NCBI GenBank assembly: GCA_003415625.1
Contig: PYIU01000007.1
Location: 2,480,001 to 2,544,000, forward strand
Source: Aquanectria penicillioides
Taxonomy: Eukaryota; Ascomycota; Sordariomycetes; Hypocreales; Nectriaceae
DNA: 64,000 nucleotides
Direction of reading: 5' to 3'
Position 1 is the first letter of the stretch, and each line of letters starts with the position of its first letter. Below, piece by piece: positions 1 to 10,367 of this stretch. Made by a program: the position numbers and the translations under genes. A model generated the notes under the pieces. The model was given only the letters and a program-made list of their open reading frames with translations. It did no database searches and had not been told where the DNA came from.

Positions 1-231
1 AGGGTGGGAGTAACGCGATGTCAGAATCGGTTGTTTCAACAAACAAAGGAGTCGCATTGGAAAGCAGCAGTGGGTGAGGATTCTCATATGAAATACTCCT
101 TTCGGCCGACCTTGGAATGGTACCGAGAACAGCTCGCGGAGGGCAGGGGATACGAACACATTAAGGTTACGACTTGGGAGACCATATTTGAACGTTATGG
201 GATCCCAAATTCTCGAACGGGTTTAAAGTAG
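1..231 (+). CDS. possible 3' end of a gene cut by the left edge
   Basis: One frame is open from base 1 to a TAG at 229-231, giving about 76 residues rich in charged and aromatic positions (for example WYREQLAEGRGYEH). There is no upstream context and the first in-frame ATG is internal. I do not recognise the family. It could be the last exon of a rightward gene or a chance open frame. Confidence 0.22.
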   Translation, partial: RVGVTRCQNRLFQQTKESHWKAAVGEDSHMKYSFRPTLEWYREQLAEGRGYEHIKVTTWETIFERYGIPNSRTGLK

Positions 232-416
232 TAGCCTAGGGAAGCTCAGGTCTTGGACGTGTTGGTTTTAAACGCTTGTCATTTCACACTAGGATCGTGT
301 GATTAGAGGGTATATTATGTATCTAGTACAAAGGTGACTGACTCATGATAGCTGTACAGAGAAACCCGCAGTGCCGTAGTGACGGATTTATTGTCACCCC
401 CAGGCTAACGATCTCT

Positions 417-1654
417 TCACCTTCCAGTGATTGGGAAATTCCGAGTGCTGAGGAGCACACCCTTCACTCGACGGATATTATCTCTTACCTTTTTGATCTC
501 ATCCTCAGGCTCTGGTTTACGAGATCGTCCATAAAGGTCGAATGTGCTGGCCGACTTCCCCTCATACGCCATGGAGTCAAGGTCATTCCGCAGAGCATCA
601 ACCAACGTCTTGATACCATCCATGCTCTCGCTCTCGGATCGGGCCTTGTCCTTCAGGCCTGACAGGGTCTTGGTGAGACCGGCGAGTCTTTCGGCTTGGT
701 GTTTAGTAGTTGACTCGCTCTTGGATTCCTTGGAGGTCGTTGATGCTGTGCTCAGTGAAAACGACGTTTGTGTGCCCATATCTCGATGGAACAGTTCCGT
801 GGGGTCCTCAGCTTCGCTCTCGTCATCGCCGGTGACAGTTGCTCCGCTGGCGGCCTTTTTCATGGGGGGCACCTCGGACACTGTCTTCTCCAGTTTAGAG
901 ACGAGGGCGTCAAGGTTCCGCACGGTGGCATCGTGGAAGTCGGCACGCGCATCCGCCTGGGCCTCCACCATGGGTTGCACGACGTACTTGCCCGTGCCGT
1001 AGACCAACGTCGACAGTCCCATAACGCCGCAGAGAGCATTGAGGAGGCGGTTTGTTGTGACGAGAGGTGGAGGGCGAGCGGGCTTGGCAAGGAATTCGGG
1101 GTAAGTTACGATCGGAGGTCGGGCGGGAGATTGAGACGGTGAGACGACGGCCGACGTGGTGGTTTGGGTTTGGGTTTGGGTTTGGGTATGGGTAGATGTG
1201 GATTGTGAGGAAGGGTGGGTGATGGAGACTTCTTTAAGATCGTCGGTCTATGCGGTTGTTAGATTCTTATCCGGGCTGCATGGGAAAGTGCGAGGGTTGA
1301 ACTGACCTCTGGTGCCGCGGGTGTAGGCTCATCGCCGAGGAGTGCTTGGATATCGGCATCCGGGATATCTTTAGACTCGAGGAACGCGACCTTCTTCTCT
1401 CGAGGCGCATCGCGCACAGCCTCGTCTTGGAGGAACTTGCGCGCGATTTCCAGCTTATCTCCTTCCGATACAGGATTCTCGGCGCTCGATGTGCTCGCGG
1501 TTGTAGTCTCGGTCTCGGTCGTGCTCTCGGTCTCAGGCTCCGGGTCGGCGCTTGATGACGCCGTTGCAGCCTCGGCGGCGTCGTCGTCGACTGGCTGGGA
1601 GCGCTGCCAGCTAGGGACGCTGGGCTTATCCGGGCTCGAATCCGAGTCGCTCAT
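417..1654 (-). CDS. peroxisomal docking peroxin, PEX14/PEX33 family
   Basis: Two exons on the minus strand: 1654-1307 and 1247-417, with a 59-nt intron (AGAG|GTCAGT donor, CATAG acceptor, phase 0 to 0), giving about 392 aa. The first exon has an acidic Ser/Thr-rich start, then a Pex14 N-terminal type segment at about residues 65-95 (LEIARKFLQDEAVRDAP, KKVAFLESKDIPDADI) that in the family binds Pex5 and Pex19. Exon 2 encodes a Gln-Thr repeat, the proline motif PPIVTYPEFL, a hydrophobic segment near GVMGLSTLVYGTGKYV, and a coiled-coil-like C-terminus ending DNIRRVKGVLLST. The C-terminal half looks more like the Pezizomycotina Pex14/17 hybrid (PEX33) than classical Pex14; that choice is inference. 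Known family role: docking of PTS1/PTS2 cargo receptors at the peroxisomal membrane. The start is the first ATG, and its leader is AT-rich. Confidence 0.85.
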
Positions 1655-2779
1655 TGTGAACTACTGCCCGCGATCCAGTTGACAAGCGATTCGACAGACA
1701 AGGAAATCACATTAGTGATGGGGGAAGGTTGGAGGTTGGCTCGATCGTGGGTTCGTCGAGATGTCCGATAGCTGTAGCGGCTAAGGTTCGGGATAGCACA
1801 TGCCTCGGCAGATTCGGACGCGGCGCCGGGTAAAACGGTCGCGTAAGTAGGACGGGACAGCGATGGTCAGTTAGGGAGTGAGTGTTGTTAGTTCTAGCCC
1901 GTGACCAAAGCTCCTAGTGGACGAGAATATATATTCAATATTATCAGCATATTCTGACAATTAATTTCGTAACTTTAAACCATATGTGAAAGTTCTTTTT
2001 TTTTAGAGTATTGAGAATTTCAACGGACCTCATCGATGTGCAGAATCCTCAATCATGGTGGTGGAATTGGTCAACACACCTCAAAACTTTGGGAACGCAT
2101 GTTCCTCCGTTTTAGACGGTAACTTGCGCCGTCATGGTTCTCCACCGTTCGGGCCAGCCACCGCTCACCGTTTCTTTCCCCCAGGTGCTGCCAACCCTTC
2201 ATTGTTCGCCAGCCGACCGACATCTGGGATGATCTATCAATTGCAAGGGAGCCAACCGCCTTTACGTGAGGATTCAGACACGCCAATCCCCTCATTCCGC
2301 CATCCCACCCTCGCCGTTACGCCCTCACGTAAGTGGAAACGGACCAGCCAAGCATCGTCCAGTGCACGCATCGCTCGCAGCCGCGTGGTGCCAAAGCAAA
2401 AAGGGCCATTCGTCATTTCATTTTCGGGAACCGTCAACCAACCAGACCGGCCAACCTCATCGCCAACCCCATCAATCGCGTGTTGCTGCCATTGTCTCCC
2501 GGCTGCTCTCGCATCTGCGCCTGTAGGTCATAGGCCAGCGTCCGGCATAGTGCTGTATCTGTACAGAAGCTGCTGCGGACTGCGATTCGTCCTTCTCCGC
2601 GCACGCAGGCTTGGCTCGACCAGAGCAGACTTGCAGCAGAAAGAAGCGGCTAGGAAGGCTAGATTCTGGGTCCCGCGGTCCAGCGGTCCAGCGCTGACCA
2701 ACAGTCAACCCCCCGTGCCTCTCATCAAAACCCCGTAAGGCGTTGCGAGGAGAGCGAGTCTGTGTGTTGTGTGTCTATC

Positions 2780-2802
2780 TGTGTGTGTGTGTGTGCGTGT
2801 TT
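2780..2802. repeat. (GT)n microsatellite
   Basis: A run of GT dinucleotides with one CG interruption lies in the intergenic region, preceded by further imperfect GT/GTC units. Confidence 0.8.
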
Positions 2803-4063
2803 CAGGAGGACGGCAGACCAGACGACGACGATCAAGCTGTCTGAGGAGTAATCAATAGCTGGACGAGGCTGTGTGACGTATTGCAACTCGCTACAGTCCT
2901 ACTCCATACTCTGCCAGCTGACTTTCAAAAGCCCCAATTGTGACAGGTGAGTTGTGGCATTTTTCTTGACTGGAGGTATATCCAATTCCGTTATCAAACA
3001 TTCATCGCCACCGTCATCTCACGCTCCTTTCTTTTCTGTTCTTCTTTGGTTCTTTTCCTCTCTTTCACCACTTATCGTCCACCATCATCATCGCTTGTCC
3101 TGTTGATCTTTTATCCATCCATCTCTCGGGTTCGCTGTCCTTCACCGTGGCTTACGACCGACCGACCGTATCTTACATTCAACCTTGAATCTGAGAGGCG
3201 TTGGCGAATAAAGTGAAGAGTGGATCGGCCGTCGTTGATTGGGCGCCTCCCGAGTGACGACAACTACGCAAACGCTGGGTCGGTGGCTCAAAAGACGGGG
3301 TCGTGTTGTCCCCCTGGTATCTCGGCGTTAGATCCTTGATACTGTATCTTGGATGCGTTGCACTGATCCGAGTGGACGGGCGACTTGGTGACATCCTTGA
3401 CCTGACCTGAGAAGAGCGGATCATCAGTTGCCCGAATCCCCTCGCAAGCTATTCAGAATCCATCACTATCCGCTCAACGGCGCCGTCCTTGGTTCTGGCA
3501 AGCAAGCTCACGTCTGTCCTTGTGGCATTTCACGCTCCCCCAACCAGCCTTGCGTCTTGCGCCTTGCATCCTGCATCTTGCATTTTGCATCTTGCATCTC
3601 TGGCCTCGCGCTTGTGTCTGGCCGAAGCAAACTTGCCAATCAAGCAAGTGCCGTTGACTCCAGATACGATCGGAGACGTCACAACAACACACGATTGCCC
3701 ATATCTATCCTCCTTCCTCTCTCTCTTCCTTCCCCTGCCCTGCCCCGATCCCGCCTTCACGCCATCCTCTCTTGGCACCGTCACCTATCTCCGCATTCAC
3801 GGCTCTAGGCTCGTCTTGTCTCGCAGTTGCCTGAGTTGTTGGGCCATCCAGCTAGCAAGCTTATTCCAACTCCCAACTCCCAAAATCTCCTTTTCTGCCA
3901 TAATTCGCTCCCACTCAACACTTTATTGATACCCCCGCCCCGACCCGCGCCCACCCATCATTCCTTTGAACCCATCTCGAGTTAGGCGCTTCCTTGGCTT
4001 TCGCCAAGCATCACTGTCACCTTCAATTTCTCCGTCACCCGCTATCTCAATTGTCGCAACTCT

Positions 4064-4083
4064 CCCCCCCCCCCCCCCCCCCC
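4064..4083 (+). repeat. 20-base poly-C tract in the leader of the Ies2-like gene
   Basis: Twenty consecutive C residues lie about 57 bases upstream of the ATG at 4141, inside a pyrimidine-rich leader. The exact length is likely unstable or hard to sequence. Confidence 0.9.
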
Positions 4084-4140
4084 ATTTCCCAAAGTCAAAG
4101 TCACAGCCAGGCAGGCCCCGCCAGTGCGGAAACTACTGTC

Positions 4141-5419
4141 ATGGCATCGCGACCGCGCCGCTCAGCCGCCACCAAGGCCAATGAGGTCATTTCCGTTCAC
4201 GCCAGATTGGCTGACTCCCCAGAAAGAGGCGAACGAACCATGTCTTCCAGACGATCTGGCCGCGTCTCTCGTGACGCGCCCCCCTCTCCGGGCGACCGCA
4301 GTCTGACTGTCAAGGTCGCCAACCCTCCCCGCCATTCGACCCGGGGCGGTCGCGCCTTTGAGGGTGGCGAAATTGTCGAAGGCAAGAGGAATCGCGGCGG
4401 CAGGAAGAGCTATGTCGTAGACTCCAGCCCGGAAGAGGACGAGGATGAGGAGGAAGAAGAAGACGAGATTGAAGTCGAAGAGGAGGACGATGATGACATG
4501 GATGAGGATGCTGAAGGCGAGGAGATGGATGTTGATGCCGAAGGTGAAGATGCTGAAGGTGATATCGACATGGATTTGGCTCCTCCGGCTCCCACTATCA
4601 AGGTTTCAAAGCCTTCCAGATCCAAGCCGGCCCCCAGGGCATCAGCATCCAAGGTAGTGCATGATGATGATGATGACGACGACGACGACGATGACGACGA
4701 CCTCAGTGAACCAGCTGACAGCGATATCGGTGACCAAACCATGGGTATTGATGAGACCATGATGGACGAGGATGCCGAGGGTGAGGAGATTGAGGTGGCC
4801 GGTGAGGAAGTCGACGAGGAGGAGGAGGAGGAGGAAGCAGACAGTGATGAAGACGACGAAGAAGTCGACCTGACCAAGATGACCAAACGTCAACGGGCAC
4901 GCTTCGAAGAGGAGCCCCAACAGTACATGAAATTGTCCGACGGTACAGGAACCCGTTTCCATGTTTCTGCCAAGATCTAGGTGCTAATCCATCATTTCAG
5001 AGGTTCAAGCGAAGAAGGTCTTCACGGCTGAAGAACTATCCATGCGCAGACAGGAAATGGCCCGTCGACGCCGTAACCTCAGCGAGAAGCGAACTGAGGA
5101 AGTCAAGGTATGAGAAGTTATCACGACTCCCGTGTATGCCAGTGTTCCGAGAGAGAAAACTGACTTTCAACGCTAGATGGAAACCATCAACAAACTTCTA
5201 AAGAAGCAAGCTCCCAAAATCAACCGTAAGGCTGCTGGTGGCGCTGACGGCGCCAATGATGAGTCTCAAAAGGCCAATTCCATTTATGTGCGCTGGGTCA
5301 GCAATAAGAGCGGCATCCGGGTGGCTGTGTCTGATGAGATGATGCAAGGGCCCGCTGGAACTGTCTTTGGAGGTAGCCCCAAGCTGTCGTCCGGAAAGAT
5401 GGTTGAGGAAGTTGCTTAG
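4141..5419 (+). CDS. IES2: INO80 chromatin-remodelling complex subunit Ies2 (PAPA-1 domain)
   Basis: Three exons: 4141-4942, 5001-5107 and 5177-5419, giving 383 aa. Intron 1 has donor G|GTACAG, branch GCTAAT and acceptor TTTCAG; intron 2 has donor AAG|GTATGA and acceptor GCTAG. Both junctions keep frame. The protein starts with a basic Ser/Arg-rich region. It continues with very long Asp/Glu runs (about residues 95-245, including 13 Asp encoded by a GAY run), then the conserved PAPA-1 region LTKMTKRQRARFEEEPQQYM joined across intron 1 to SDEVQAKKVFTAEELSMRRQ. It ends with a helix (INKLLKKQAPKINRK) and a short C-terminal segment. The family (INO80B/Ies2) binds nucleosomal DNA and stimulates the Ino80 ATPase in the nucleus. 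ATG 4141 is the first ATG after the poly-C leader; upstream in-frame codons lack an ATG. Confidence 0.85.
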
Positions 5420-6813
5420 AGCAGCAAGTTTCAGAGTCGTCATGCATAGAAAGCACAAGCTTACATACTAACTCGGTAAGCATACGGCAGCCCCTCGCTT
5501 TGCAGAAATTTTCAAAATCCTGGCAGGTTGGTGAAGGGTGTTGGAATGTTTTCTTGAGTTTCTTGGTTGGGTTCAATTTCCGACTGGCACCGGTTTGTTA
5601 CAGGGTAGATAGATACTACTAGGTTATGGAAAATCCACACAATGAAATGAATTTGATTGTTGCTACAATCAATTGAGGCGAATTTAATGGCATAGAATGG
5701 CTCGGTTCTTTTTGTGACTAGCGGGCGATTTAATCCTCACCTCTTACAATATGAGTGGCGAGGACCTTTGTACCAATTCGTAAAAACACCAAATTCTAAG
5801 GTTTTGAGTAGCATCCTACACTCTTGACGCTGTACGTGCGATGATGTAGATGACCTCAAAAGTGCGCTTCAACTAGCACCAAGCCACTCAAATCACACTA
5901 CTGAGTGCCATGAGGTAATTGAGCAGTTTAAAAACATGTAAAGAGGACGATGATGTAAGTTCATGAGAGCATGGAAACTTGTGTTAAGGAATGATTAGAG
6001 TTATTAGACAATAAATCATTCTCGTTCTTCCCAAACGGTGGCATTCTTGGGTTCCCGCCACGCAACAACCTTGCCTCAAAATCAACACAAATTTAAGCTC
6101 TTAAACGTTATATTATTCCAAGAGTAGCTTTGGAAGTTCATTTTTTTTTAAAGTATAGGAAATACAAATCAATCGGAGCCCTTTACTACTACCAGCAACT
6201 TTGTTGTTGTAGGGAGGCTCGTCGCCCAAGCAAAACCGGCTGGCCTGCTCACTCTCAATCTCAGTTTGCCTTCAGATCTCGTTCAACTCACATTATCACC
6301 CTCATTCACCTTGGAACAATAAATGAATGCTCTATTGTTCTTAGGAAAGATGTAAATGGCATTCCAGGGAAACCTAATTCCGCTTTGGTCTTTCTCCTAC
6401 GCACTCCTGATTCCAGTTTCTACGCTTCGTCTTTCTTCACAAAGCTCTTCTTCGTTTCAAGGCATCTTCTTCTTCCACCCACACACTAACGCCCATACCA
6501 ACCCCTCCAGGTCGTGTTCCGTTCCCCAGTGCAATACGTTCCTCACCGCACTCTTCTTGTGCTTGATATTCTCAAGCCCTTCTTCACTGTCCCCCATCTT
6601 CATACCCATCTTCCGCACGGATTGGACACTTTACTCAACGAACCATTCACTTGCATACCAATAAGGATGCTTCTTCCCCAGGCTTGATCGCTTTGCATAT
6701 TTGCCTCTATTCTCTTTGCGATACCTTTTTGACAGACACCTTCTCTGATCTTGTCAATCCTCATTCGCCCCATTCTTCTGGTCATTCTATTTGTTTCCTC
6801 TACTTGTCTCGCA
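5420..6813. other. intergenic region: 3' flank of IES2-like gene and leader of the next gene
   Basis: The first part is AT-rich 3' flank (about 5580-6150, with AATAAA-like signals such as ACAATAAATC near 6009). From about 6200 the sequence turns pyrimidine-rich and forms a leader ending at the ATG at 6814. An upstream in-frame stretch from a TTG at 6751 would encode a hydrophobic segment but has no ATG, so it is read as a CT-rich leader. No gene is seen. Confidence 0.55.
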
Positions 6814-8642
6814 ATGGAGAATATCCACATTAGTTTCGATTTCAACCAGGGTGAGACCAATGACTCTTTGCAGACCAGCATGGTATCCAATCCTGGAAAT
6901 TATGATCCCAGCTCCTTCACAGGCAGCTTAGGAGACGAGTCCCAGCACCATCGGCAGCATCAACCTCAGCACAACGTCAGTGTGGGTTCCCCAAGCCATG
7001 TTTTGTCGATCCTTGCGAATATTTGAGCTGACATATTTCATCTAGGCCGCTCCGCTATCTCCCATGACGGCGTTTCTGCAGAACCAGAGCCAGACCCAGA
7101 CCCAGAATCAGACCGATTACAACAACCTCTTGCCCCTTCAGTGTGCCGTGCAGCAGCATCCGCAACAACAAACACAACAATCCATGAGCGATGTTCTTGA
7201 CGGCGACGATGATACCGACCTGGAGTTATTTGGCGGCCCAGTGCCCTGCTCGGAGGCGCGACTTGTTCAAGCATCTGCCCGGAACGAGGTGAGCAAAGTT
7301 GATGTTCCATGCCCCTTCCAACTTTGTCCTTTGTTTCCAAGATTCCCTTCCTTTGCTTCGTTCTTTTCTTTATCTTTTCCCCTTTCCATGATTTTGTTCT
7401 TGGGTTCGCACAGGTTGAAATGATCGCCATTGGAAACTGACAAACAGTTAGGACAACAACACTGGCAACCCCGTTCGAGAGAGTTTCGTCACTGACCAGG
7501 CCAAGGATAGTCAACATATTGCAAATGCTACCGTTGATTCCGGTCCGATTCCCAACGTTGCCGTCGAATACCCTGTCATCACTACCACAATCAACCAAGT
7601 TCGGTCCACCATTGTTCCCTTTGGTCCCCAATCCCGAAATGCCTTGTATCTCGGTGGCTGGAAAGCTGAAGTGGATAAGGCCGGGATAACGGCTCAGGGC
7701 AAAGTCTCAGATGCTAATGATGATGGCGTATATCGTACTCAACAAAACCGTGCGTCCGCTGCCGCTGCCGCTGCCGCTGCCACCGCCGCTGCCACCAAAC
7801 TCGCCCAAGATGCGGGTGTCTCCGTGATGTTCCCCGGAGGAGGCATCCAAGTCCTCCAGGTGAAGAAGAGCACGGCCCTGAGGCCCCAGTTGCCTCTGGA
7901 GTTGTTCCAGCGTGGCCAGCAGACGCAGCAGCAGCAGTTCGCTCTTAGTTTGGAGTCGCAACTAGCTCCTCGTATTCAGCGGGAAGCAGCCGCAGTTCCA
8001 AAGCCTCGACGAAGGCGAGCCAAGAAGCAGCCTGCTATTGCAGCTGTAGATCGGCCCCAGCAACCCGCTTCCGCCGCCGCCGCCGCCACCACCACGGCCC
8101 TCGCTGCTCGAACTGCGTCTGCTACTTTCCCCGGAAGGCTGGATAAGGGCGGGGAGAGAGGCTCGGTGCTCGCAAAGCCCAAGTCCCGCAAGACGTTGGC
8201 GACAATCGAAGGTTAGGAGCCTGAGAGCGCCGCCGACGTCTGGGAGGAAGGTCTTCGCCGGGCCTTCATCAAGGGTGCCTTGATGGCACAAGGTGCAGCC
8301 CTCGCCCACATGGCATCTGAGGTCACTACCGAGGGAACGCTCTTTGGGCAAGCCCTAGATCTCTCAGAGGGCTTCTCCCGGGCTGAGTACGTTGGGGAAA
8401 TCGGCAAGGGCCTTGGCCACAAAACAAGGTTCGCCGCCGAGGAGGAACCTGCGAGGGAAGCGGCAAAGATCCGTGCCGCTCTGGAAAACGAGCATCCAGG
8501 CTTCTTCCCTGCGTGGTTCAAGACCCGTTCCAAGGGAAACAAGTCCTCGGGAGAGGGAACTAGCGTCGAGACTGGCCGGAAGCGGGCCGCCGATGAGTTT
8601 GATACATCATCTCAAACATCAAAGAGGCAAGCTAGAGAGTAA
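6814..8642 (+). CDS. Gln/Ala-rich hypothetical nuclear-type protein, interrupted by an in-frame TAG
   Basis: Three exons: 6814-6975, 7046-7288 and 7452 onward. Introns are 70 and 163 nt (AAC|GTCAGT...CTAG and GAG|GTGAGC...TTAG), both phase 0. The product to the TAG at 8214-8216 is 389 aa. The same frame then stays open for 141 more codons to a TAA at 8640-8642. Visible features are Gln/His-rich N-terminal segments (QNQSQTQTQNQTD), two Ala runs (about 7755-7800 and 8075-8100), a basic cluster PKPRRRRAKKQP that looks like a nuclear localisation signal, and, after the TAG, a charged segment DVWEEGLRRAFIKGALMAQ and a Lys/Arg-rich tail. I do not recognise a domain. Composition suggests a nuclear or regulatory protein. 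The TAG may be a real nonsense change, a base-calling error, or an unrecognised splice; the only frame-keeping GT...AG option across it is 39 nt, too short for this genome. Confidence 0.6.
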
Positions 8643-9988
8643 TTGTGGCAGGGTAATCGTGTATACTGATGGGAGATGGGAGAAGGATGGAAAGTACCGG
8701 CAAGAGCGGTAATGGATCAGAGAGCCGAGGTCACATCAAATTACAAGGTTACTTACATCCAACGGCGTTCTTGTTTTCTCTTGTCTCGGTTGCAATCTCC
8801 ATTCCATCCTAAACGTCATGATGCATGTGGCTATACAGACACGTGTGGAATGTGCTCTGGTGAAGCTGATGTCATTATGGTTCATCGCCCGTTGAAAGAC
8901 ACACCACAATAGAGAGACACCGACATTGCCATGGCTTGGGCAAATTCTGAGCTCGTAGTTCCCGTGAAATTGACCTCACAAAGCACTTCCCGTTCCGACC
9001 TGTTTCTAGGAACAAGAGGACTTGCAATAATATCTTGCAACATATTGATCGGTCCCTCGGGGGAGATTCCTCGGACATCGGGTCGTCGCTCAGCACTATA
9101 GGCTAGTCGCCGGTCGTTACTCTAAAGAAAAAGACCTGGCGGAGTGCTCGGCGAGAATCCGCCGTTGGGTTCGAAAGGCGAAGACATTGCTGGCCGAGGC
9201 TTGGAGCGGGAAAGCCAAACAAGCATGAGCGAAGTGCATCTTAACACACGGGGGAGGATGGTGGTTGTTGAAAAAAGTTACATGGGCTCCCGCGGCTCTG
9301 GAGACTGATTCCGAGATTCGGTCCGATTTTCTACAGCTGGGTGCTATAAACTATTAAGTTCCTTGGGCCGATCATGGAGATTGCGGAATGGATTGCGGCA
9401 AACTGCAAATGAGCCATGACAATCCTCAGTCGCGAGGGTTGCATCTGCACCGTTTGGCATCCTAGGAACTAAACATCATCAGACGAAATTCGCTGCTCTG
9501 ACGTTTTCTTGCAGTGGCGGATAGATCATCAATGTCGTAGTTCGGACCTAGGGTCTCATAGTCATTCCTAATCCTCGCATAAATAGACATGTGGGAAATT
9601 ATGACAGAACTCTAACTGGTCAACAATGATGGATAGTCTTTCAATAAGCTGGCCAAGTGTAGGCAATAGTTCATCCGAGAGGCGGTGCTGCCGACTCATT
9701 TCCTTTGCGATCTTCCCCTGGGTAAAAAGTGCCAGGAGAGTTACTAGGCATCGGTGATCGGTTAGTCTTGCTCGTGTTGGGCAATTCGAGAGCTATCTTG
9801 TTTGTGAAAGACCTAGGAGAGAAACTAACTCGAATTATAGAACCGTCATGTAGGTTACTCGGAAATGACATAAAGAGGAGCTCATCTTCTGATCTAAGTG
9901 GCCTTGTCACTCAGAGTCCATCACCGTTTACACAAAGCAAACAGCAACTCATCATTTCGACCTTTAATTAGTATCCGCATCGCCCATC
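8643..9988. other. intergenic region, nothing recognised
   Basis: Mixed-composition sequence with no open frame that resembles a protein family and no repeats of note. It separates the Gln-rich gene from a decayed small secreted-protein locus. Confidence 0.5.
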
Positions 9989-10367
9989 ATGGTCTCATTG
10001 AAAGTGCTCATTGCCATGGCCGCCATCTTGCCACCTTTGGCTCGGCCATTCCAGTCAACGAAGTCACCGATGCCCAGTGTGGTGGCATCGGCCCGTGCGG
10101 ACAGAACTGTTAGTAATTAATGCAAGCATCTTGGAGATATTTTTGCAGCGACTAACTTGAGAGGACGTGTCTGGTCTGTCAGCCAACTTTCAGCAGCTCT
10201 AGTGCTACTGCTGGTACCTGCTGTGTCGTAGCCTACGCGAGCTGGCCGCGCGATAAGTGCGAGGGCAACATCGACCCCTACCGGGAGAACAGCTGTAGTG
10301 GCAGAGGCGGCCTTTGGCTTTTGGCTTTTGCACTGGTGGTTACTACCAGGGATGCCCTTGCAAATAG
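9989..10367 (+). pseudogene. decayed small secreted cysteine-rich protein gene
   Basis: An ATG at 9989 starts a signal-peptide-like stretch (MVSLKVLIAMAAIL). The continuation that makes sense lies in another frame from about 10030: a mature-looking start followed by QCGGIGPCGQNC, ending at a TAG at 10108-10110. After an intron-like stretch (GTTAGT donor, GACTAAC branch) a Cys-rich piece resumes (TCLVCQPTF, then TCCVVAYASWPRDKCEG). It breaks again near a TTTGGCTTTTGGCTTTTG slippage duplication at about 10308-10330, after which the last fragment FCTGGYYQGCPCK and a stop follow in a third frame. Short length, signal peptide and Cys density are as in fungal secreted effectors or antimicrobial-type proteins. 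The exact family is unknown. The locus appears non-functional as read. Confidence 0.5.

Larger units (their letters stand above)
1655..4140. other. intergenic region between divergent PEX14-like and IES2-like genes
   Basis: This is a shared upstream region of about 2.5 kb. It holds an AT-rich stretch (about 1925-2000), a (GT)n microsatellite near 2780-2800, a short imperfect TGCATCTTGCAT-type repeat at about 3565-3600, and long pyrimidine-rich tracts (about 3000-3160, 3700-4080) typical of fungal leaders. An open frame at 2055-2738 has no family resemblance and is treated as chance. Confidence 0.6.

Noticed and set aside
1162..1187. Telomere-like GGGTTT repeats
   Set aside because: The unit is TTTGGG, not TTAGGG. 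In the antisense frame it encodes a Gln-Thr repeat inside exon 2 of the peroxin gene, so it is coding low complexity.
2055..2738. 227-codon plus-strand open frame
   Set aside because: No family resemblance, composition like translated intergenic DNA, and placed in the divergent promoter region upstream of the Ies2-like gene.
4410..4886. Long Ser-rich antisense frame
   Set aside because: It is the mirror of the Asp/Glu codon runs of the Ies2-like gene on the opposite strand.
6751..6813. Hydrophobic signal-peptide-like extension of the Gln-rich protein
   Set aside because: It begins at TTG, lies in a CT-rich leader that encodes Leu/Ile/Ser by composition, and the protein has a nuclear-type basic cluster.
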